Source: Acidimicrobiaceae bacterium
GTDB taxonomy: Bacteria; Actinomycetota; Acidimicrobiia; Acidimicrobiales; RAAP-2
Direction: 5' to 3'
DNA: 50,103 nucleotides
Assembly (NCBI GenBank): GCA_003162475.1
Contig: PMOI01000008.1
Coordinates: forward strand, 1-50,103
Below are positions 45,537 through 50,103 of this stretch, piece by piece. The stretch's first letter is position 1. Each line of letters begins with the position of its first letter. Made by a program: the position numbers and the translations under genes. A model generated the notes under the pieces. The model was not told the DNA's origin. It made no database searches and saw only the letters and a list, made by a program, of their open reading frames with translations.

Positions 45537-46619
45537 CTATGAAGTCTCGGCTATTCCGAGTTTCTCCGTCAGTCCAAGCGTATGTAGCATCTCAACCATT
45601 CGTCGTGGGTGAGTGTGATCACGGTGAGCTCGGGCGAGACCCGCAGTGGCAATTTTGCGCCGCTCTTCTTCGGCGCCGAGGTAGTAGTTAATAGCATCAC
45701 GAAGTTCAGTTGAGCTATCAAAGGTAGCGATCTCAACTCCTGGCTCGTAGTATTGAGCGATGTCAAGACCGGCGTGGCTCAGCACGAAACCGCCGCACGC
45801 AGTCGCTTCAAAAAGCCTTGTGTTCACTCCTCTAATTTCGCCGTAGTGCATTGTGTTCAATACAATCTTGGCACCGCGAAATGCCAAAGATTTATTCCTC
45901 CAAGTTACGTATTGGCCGGTGAGCGCTCCGGCAAATCGCTCGAAGCGTATTGGGAGCACGTTTCGCGGATCACCATATATCCGGAGGTTAGTTTCTTCGG
46001 GAATTGCTTCCATGACGAGTAGTCGATAGGGATAAAGATTCCCTGCTATAGCAATGTCGCATTGGTATTGGCGACGCTCAACCTCATTCGTAGGTTCCTC
46101 AGGACGGTGACGATCTGGGTTGCAGGCATCGGCGAGCATATGCACTGGCAGATTCGTTCTGGCTGACAGTAAGTCAACAAGAAATGGCTCTTTAAAGAAG
46201 AAATGGTCATACGGAGCGATTAACACTCGGTGGGCTCCCAGGTTTGCGAGGTGATCTGGATACCAGAAGACCCACATCGCCCCCGGTGTTAGTCCTCGCC
46301 AACGCTCGATTTGGGCAGGACTAAATTGAGACCATACTGAGATAACGAGTGAAGGGCTGGATTGCGTGAGTTGGCGCTCAATAGGCCGATCGACGACAAA
46401 TCGTTCAAGTTGATGTACACGGCGGACCGTCTCACTCATGATCAGGCCGTAAGTGGAGTATGCCTGTAAAGTTCCGCGTTTGGCGAATCCTCCATTTGGA
46501 TCAATTACTACAGCAGTGATTGCTAGCGACTTCAGCCCTTCAGCGATATTCACCGCGAAGGAGTCGGCGTGATCAGGACCAAGTACAATAACATCTGCAT
46601 TCTCCAAATCATCACTCAT
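45537..46619 (-). CDS. CgeB-like glycosyltransferase
   Basis: The protein has 360 residues. The C-terminal half resembles the CgeB/Glyco_trans_1_2 group: RLFEATACGGFVLSH, a YEPGVEIATFDSSTELRDAINYYL region and a final EEERRKIATAGLARAHRDHTH segment. The N terminus is a Rossmann-like lobe starting with DVIVLGPDHADS. It probably transfers one sugar of the repeat unit. It starts at ATG 46619 and is upstream of, and close to, the flippase gene. Confidence 0.8.
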   Translation of the reverse strand: MSDDLENADVIVLGPDHADSFAVNIAEGLKSLAITAVVIDPNGGFAKRGTLQAYSTYGLIMSETVRRVHQLERFVVDRPIERQLTQSSPSLVISVWSQFSPAQIERWRGLTPGAMWVFWYPDHLANLGAHRVLIAPYDHFFFKEPFLVDLLSARTNLPVHMLADACNPDRHRPEEPTNEVERRQYQCDIAIAGNLYPYRLLVMEAIPEETNLRIYGDPRNVLPIRFERFAGALTGQYVTWRNKSLAFRGAKIVLNTMHYGEIRGVNTRLFEATACGGFVLSHAGLDIAQYYEPGVEIATFDSSTELRDAINYYLGAEEERRKIATAGLARAHRDHTHPRRMVEMLHTLGLTEKLGIAETS

Positions 46620-46685
46620 TCTGTTTCCCCGTCGTAGTAATTTCGAAGTTTGTCACAATGGAACGATGATTGCATCGTTTTGGAT

Positions 46686-47969
46686 TCAAAGGAGTTCGAC
46701 CGTGGAGCATGGAACAGTCCGTCGTCGGGTGTCGAAGACGAGGCGCGCTCGACGGGCAACCCAGTCGTAGTCAACGTCGTCGTGGTCAGTAACGATCACA
46801 ACAAGATCTGCGCTCTCGAGTTCGTCGTCAGTAAGTTTCACCCGTTTCCACGGTACCTTTATATGAGCGGGGACCCAGTGGTCGGCGATCCGGATCTCAG
46901 CGCCGAGACTCGCGAGCGACTCGCAGACAGCGATCGATGGGGACTCTCGAAGGTCACCAGTATTTTTCTTGTAGGCGAGTCCCAGCACCAAAATCCGCGC
47001 GCCGTTGACTGCCTTGCGCTCTCTATTTAGCATTTGGGTGATTCGGGTCGCAACGTGGGCCGGCATGTGCTCATTGATGTCGTTGGCAAGTTCAACGAAT
47101 CGGAAGGAATCTCCAATAGTTCGTTTGACCTTCCACGACAAGTACGAAGGATCGACAGGAAGGCAGTGGCCTCCAACACCAGGTCCCGGAGTGAATCGCA
47201 TGTAGCCAAAGGGCTTGGAGGAAGCCGCATCGATCACTTCCCACACACTGACACCCAGTTGATTCGCGAACAGTGACAACTCATTGACTAGGGCGATGTT
47301 GACATGGCGAAAGGTGTTCTCAAGTAACTTCGACATTTCGGCAACTCTTGTCGATGAAACTGGGATGGTCTCCTCCACGAGAAGTGAATAGAACTCATTT
47401 ACCGCGTCGCGGGAAGCAGAGTCGATTCCAGCGACAACCTTGGGTGTGTTACGAAAGTTCCAAGTCGGGTTGCCTGGGTCGATGCGTTCAGGGCTATAGC
47501 CGACGTGGAACTGCCGTCCAGCCTCGAGGCCCGAACCGCGTTCGAGGATTGGAACTACCAACTCCTCGGTTGTGCCCGGATACGTGGTGGACTCGAGTAT
47601 CACGGTCGCACCCTCGGTGAGGTTTTGAGAAAGGCTGCGTGCGGCGTCCTCAATGAAACTCAGGTCAGGGACGCCCTCTCGCAAGGGAGTCGGCACCGTG
47701 ATCACGGCGATATCGAAGACGGAACAGTCTCCCAAACTGGACGTTGCAGCGTATCGGCCCGAATCTAAAGCACTTGCGACTTCGTCGTTGGAGACGTCCT
47801 CAATGAAGCTTTTTCCACTCTGGAGTTGCGTGACACGGTCATTGCTGGTGTCAAAACCCACGACATCATGTCCTACTGCGACCGCTCGCATTGCGAGTGG
47901 CAACCCGACATATCCTTGTCCGACTACGACGACCTTCCATAACTTTGATTCTTCATTGGTCGGACTCAT
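46686..47969 (-). CDS. UDP-N-acetyl-hexosamine dehydrogenase (WbpA/WecC-like)
   Basis: This nucleotide-sugar 6-dehydrogenase oxidises a UDP-HexNAc to the uronic acid with NAD+. The N terminus KVVVVGQGYVGLPLA is the Rossmann GxGxxG. The catalytic part has TTYPGTTEE and GVGGHCLPVDP with the active-site Cys. SKPFGYMRFTPGPG and the spacing point to the UDP-GlcNAc/ManNAc group and not UDP-glucose. The protein has 427 residues from ATG 47969, which has AAAGGG before it. ATG 48005 would add 12 residues but lacks a good site. It supplies a HexNAc-uronate to the polymer. Confidence 0.9.
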   Translation of the reverse strand: MSPTNEESKLWKVVVVGQGYVGLPLAMRAVAVGHDVVGFDTSNDRVTQLQSGKSFIEDVSNDEVASALDSGRYAATSSLGDCSVFDIAVITVPTPLREGVPDLSFIEDAARSLSQNLTEGATVILESTTYPGTTEELVVPILERGSGLEAGRQFHVGYSPERIDPGNPTWNFRNTPKVVAGIDSASRDAVNEFYSLLVEETIPVSSTRVAEMSKLLENTFRHVNIALVNELSLFANQLGVSVWEVIDAASSKPFGYMRFTPGPGVGGHCLPVDPSYLSWKVKRTIGDSFRFVELANDINEHMPAHVATRITQMLNRERKAVNGARILVLGLAYKKNTGDLRESPSIAVCESLASLGAEIRIADHWVPAHIKVPWKRVKLTDDELESADLVVIVTDHDDVDYDWVARRARLVFDTRRRTVPCSTVELL

Positions 47970-48193
47970 CGTAGGGACCCTTTCGATTGCGGATTCACCG
48001 TCCATAATGCCAGCAGGTTTGTGACTTACTGAAGTGCATCACCGGATCGCCACGTTGCGCCCCGTTCTGGGAAGGTGAGATGTCCATTTCTTGGAGCAGA
48101 CTGCATGATGCAAGCGAGACCTGCAATGAACGGTCCGCAACCATCTTTTTCGCCCGCTTTCATTGTGGCACCTCTAGGTGGAGTGACTTCAAA

Positions 48194-49207
48194 CTAGTTG
48201 CGGTTCAAGACGTCAGCATAAATCTTGGCGTATTGGTCCGCTACCATCCTCACGTCGAAACGCTTCACATTTTTTCTGCCTTGCTCAACTAGCCTTCGAC
48301 ATAGATCAGGTGAACTCAAGAGTTGTTCTAGACCGGAACGTATTTCGAATTCGCTGTACGGATCGACAAACAGTGCTCCCTCGCCCGCAACGTCCGTCAT
48401 AGGTAGGATCTTGGAAGTCAAGACGGGTAGGCCAATTGACTGCGCTTCCACTATCGGAAGTCCAAACCCCTCATACGTAGAGGCGAACACCAGAGCATCG
48501 CTGTTTTGGTACTCCTTGATTAATTCCTCGGTAGATAACTGTTCGGCTGAACTCCATTCGAGGTCAAGGTTGGATAACAACGTCCGCAGATCATCGTTCA
48601 GCGGACCAATGATCCGAAGATGCAGAGGAAGGCCCGAAGCCGCTACGGCAACCCGATGGACGTTCTTGTTCGCGCTAGTCCCAACTTGTAATACCCGTGG
48701 CTTGTCGGCGTCCGCGTGCGCAATCACCATGTTGCCCTCAAATGTCGGATCAGCACAACACGGGATAACGCTGACCCTTCCCACGGTCGAAGGGAAACTT
48801 CTCTCTAGCTGTTCTCGGCTCTCTTCCGAGATTGAGGTCACGTGTTGTGCCCATCGGAGAGGTAGCGAATACCAAAGCAGAGAGAAGACGCGCTTTCGTG
48901 CGCCCTTCAGACGATTCAGCGAGACGAGATCGAGAACGGTCAAGACACAGCGCTGACGCGGGACGGCTAAGGCGCAGTATTGAATGTCCCCCGTCACGTG
49001 TACAACATCAGCGCGGAGTCGCGCAGTGAATATGAGATTTCGAATAAATTCGACGGGACTGACCCCGAAACAGGGCACATGCACGACTCTGACATCGAAC
49101 TGTCTTGATAGCGGTGGAACGAGATTGTCGAACAAGCGCTCGATACTGTAATAATTTGTCCTCTTCTTGCGCATAAGGAGAATTACCGTCGGAAGGTGAC
49201 TCATCAT
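48194..49207 (-). CDS. glycosyltransferase family 4
   Basis: This GT4 enzyme has about 337 residues with a donor lobe showing KPRVLQVGTSANKNVHRV, EWSSAEQLSTEELIKEY and the family motif SDALVFASTYEGFGLPIVEAQSIGLPVL with the E-x7-E spacing. It starts at ATG 49207 (a GTG at 49249 is in frame but adds a less typical N terminus). It is the first intact gene of the - strand polysaccharide run. Confidence 0.88.
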   Translation of the reverse strand: MMSHLPTVILLMRKKRTNYYSIERLFDNLVPPLSRQFDVRVVHVPCFGVSPVEFIRNLIFTARLRADVVHVTGDIQYCALAVPRQRCVLTVLDLVSLNRLKGARKRVFSLLWYSLPLRWAQHVTSISEESREQLERSFPSTVGRVSVIPCCADPTFEGNMVIAHADADKPRVLQVGTSANKNVHRVAVAASGLPLHLRIIGPLNDDLRTLLSNLDLEWSSAEQLSTEELIKEYQNSDALVFASTYEGFGLPIVEAQSIGLPVLTSKILPMTDVAGEGALFVDPYSEFEIRSGLEQLLSSPDLCRRLVEQGRKNVKRFDVRMVADQYAKIYADVLNRN

Positions 49208-50013
49208 CGATATTCTGAGGGGTGAAACGGGGAAGATATCGAACAACACACAATCATTCGAGTCTTGCCTTTGGGCATCTGAGAGTCATGTTCTGAGGAG
49301 CCATTCGAATCCGTGAGCGGTCGATTTTGAATGAGGCAAGTAACCGGTCGAATCGTGCTTCAGCCGCTTCGGGTTTGGACAGATCATTCAGCCCACACAC
49401 GATTGAAGCCTTGATTCGATTTTTGGTGTCCGCCATTTTTAGTGATTGCTGGTGCTTCGATAGAAACCAGCCTCGACCTATGGTACCGAAGATCCCCGAC
49501 TCTCATCGCAGTGACTTCAATATTGCAGTATCACTAAACTTTCAGATTGCCACTCTCGCCGACATCGGCTCATACGGCATTTGGCTTATGGTCGCTCAGT
49601 TCTTCCTGCGCGCAAGCAGTCTCGAGAGAGGTGCGGACTCCGACGCGAAGTGACGATACATTTCGCGGTATCGGGCGTGTGCTGTTGACGACGATGCACG
49701 AGTAGCCACAGCGGCATCGTGACGCTATGACTTCTGAGGTCCGACAACGACCTGTCGGCGACGTCCGACCGGACGTGCTCGCCGCCGCCCCGCCTTCCTT
49801 GCGGGCGGCCCAGTTCGTTCATTCGCAGGGCTGGTGGACCAACTTCACGACGAGTTCGTCTTCTACGTTCTTGCCGTCGACCACGGCAAACATCTGACGA
49901 GTGCGTTGCGAGGATGGCCTTGACTTCGTTCAGTGGACACGGTGACTACCAAACGGAGTCAAGGCCAGAAGTAAGGTCGTCTTTGTGCACGGCAAACCTG
50001 AGAGAGACTGACC
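49208..50013. other. 806-base gap with fragments only
   Basis: No complete gene is visible. A 60-codon - strand frame (49254-49436) and a 108-codon + strand frame (49327-49653) overlap and resemble nothing known. A - strand peptide at about 49822-49893 ends in DELVVKLVHQPCE and faintly recalls TfoX/YjbR-type proteins. An 11-bp inverted repeat lies at 49915-49925 and 49957-49967. The GC content rises again near 49700-49950, so this gap looks like a mosaic of old insertions. Confidence 0.4.
49915..49967. repeat. 11-bp inverted repeat with 31-base spacer
   Basis: TGGCCTTGACT at 49915-49925 pairs with AGTCAAGGCCA at 49957-49967. The spacing is wide for a terminator. It could be the end of a degraded insertion element. 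Confidence 0.5.
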
Positions 50014-50103
50014 GTGCGATTGCACATCAATGGTGTTGGCATGGTCAGAGGTGGTGGTGAGACACACCTGGACGCGTTCGTTCGTGCTCTCATTGAAGTT
50101 CGG
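50014..50103 (+). CDS. glycosyltransferase, N-terminal start only (runs off window)
   Basis: A frame starting at GTG 50014, with GAGAGA upstream, encodes 30 residues to the window end: RLHINGVGMVRGG, then a GGETHLDAFVRAL segment. A Gly-rich turn followed by ET/H and a helix is the usual N-terminal start of GT4 glycosyltransferases. It is on the + strand, opposite to the preceding cluster, so a new transcription unit begins here. Confidence 0.6.
   Translation, partial: MRLHINGVGMVRGGGETHLDAFVRALIEVR

Noticed and set aside
1..50103. CRISPR arrays, rRNA genes, riboswitches and intact insertion sequences
   Set aside because: No regularly spaced repeats, rRNA sequence, recognisable aptamer or transposase gene was seen; only small repeats and gene remnants are present.

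Overview
The window looks like chromosome from a high-GC actinobacterium. The evidence is gene order and regulatory DNA. From memory, pnp, dapB, dapA, rnj, ftsK, miaB, miaA, dapF, hflX, lexA, a LysM division-inhibitor-type gene and nrdR occur in the same relative order in Mycobacterium tuberculosis (about Rv2783c to Rv2718c). The LexA boxes are of the actinobacterial type CGAAC-N4-GTTCG. The gene content in between is unlike Mycobacterium: an E. coli-type DapD, a dapC-dapD-dapE block, a YfhO-like protein and a short FtsK. A deeper-branching lineage such as Acidimicrobiia is plausible, but that is inference.

Region 1 (1-22463) is a dense housekeeping block, nearly all on the + strand. It holds the end of pnp with its terminator, a YfhO-like membrane protein, dapB, dapA, RNase J, an oppositely oriented pair (siderophore-interacting flavoprotein and FUSC transporter), ftsK, a D,D-carboxypeptidase, a homoserine kinase, an EamA transporter, miaB, miaA, dapF, hflX, dapC, dapD and dapE. 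Together dapA, B, C, D, E and F give the complete succinylase route from aspartate semialdehyde to meso-diaminopimelate. Many neighbours overlap by 4 bases (GTGA or TTGA) and use GTG or TTG starts, which suggests translational coupling.

Region 2 (22491-35594) starts with lexA on the - strand and ends with an SOS-boxed LysM gene, nrdR, a PIG-L deacetylase, dinB, an L,D-transpeptidase and a 54-residue membrane protein. Between lexA and the LysM gene lie about 8 kb that are absent from the mycobacterial arrangement: a visibly more AT-rich branched-chain amino acid (Liv) ABC operon and an AAA ATPase/VWA-metallopeptidase pair. LexA boxes sit at both edges of this insert.

Region 3 (35630-50103) starts at a tRNA-Cys gene and is a lower-GC surface-polysaccharide island read mainly on the - strand. 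It contains three glycosyltransferases plus two partial ones, two class I methyltransferases, an FkbM methyltransferase, a Wzx-type flippase, a Wzy-like polymerase, a UDP-HexNAc dehydrogenase and a Wzc-type chain-length/BY-kinase protein. Broken genes mark repeated rearrangement: a glycosyltransferase cut off at the tRNA, an MMPL transporter remnant with an internal stop, and several non-coding stretches. A perfect 19-bp inverted repeat lies between two polysaccharide genes. The window ends inside the first 30 codons of another glycosyltransferase.
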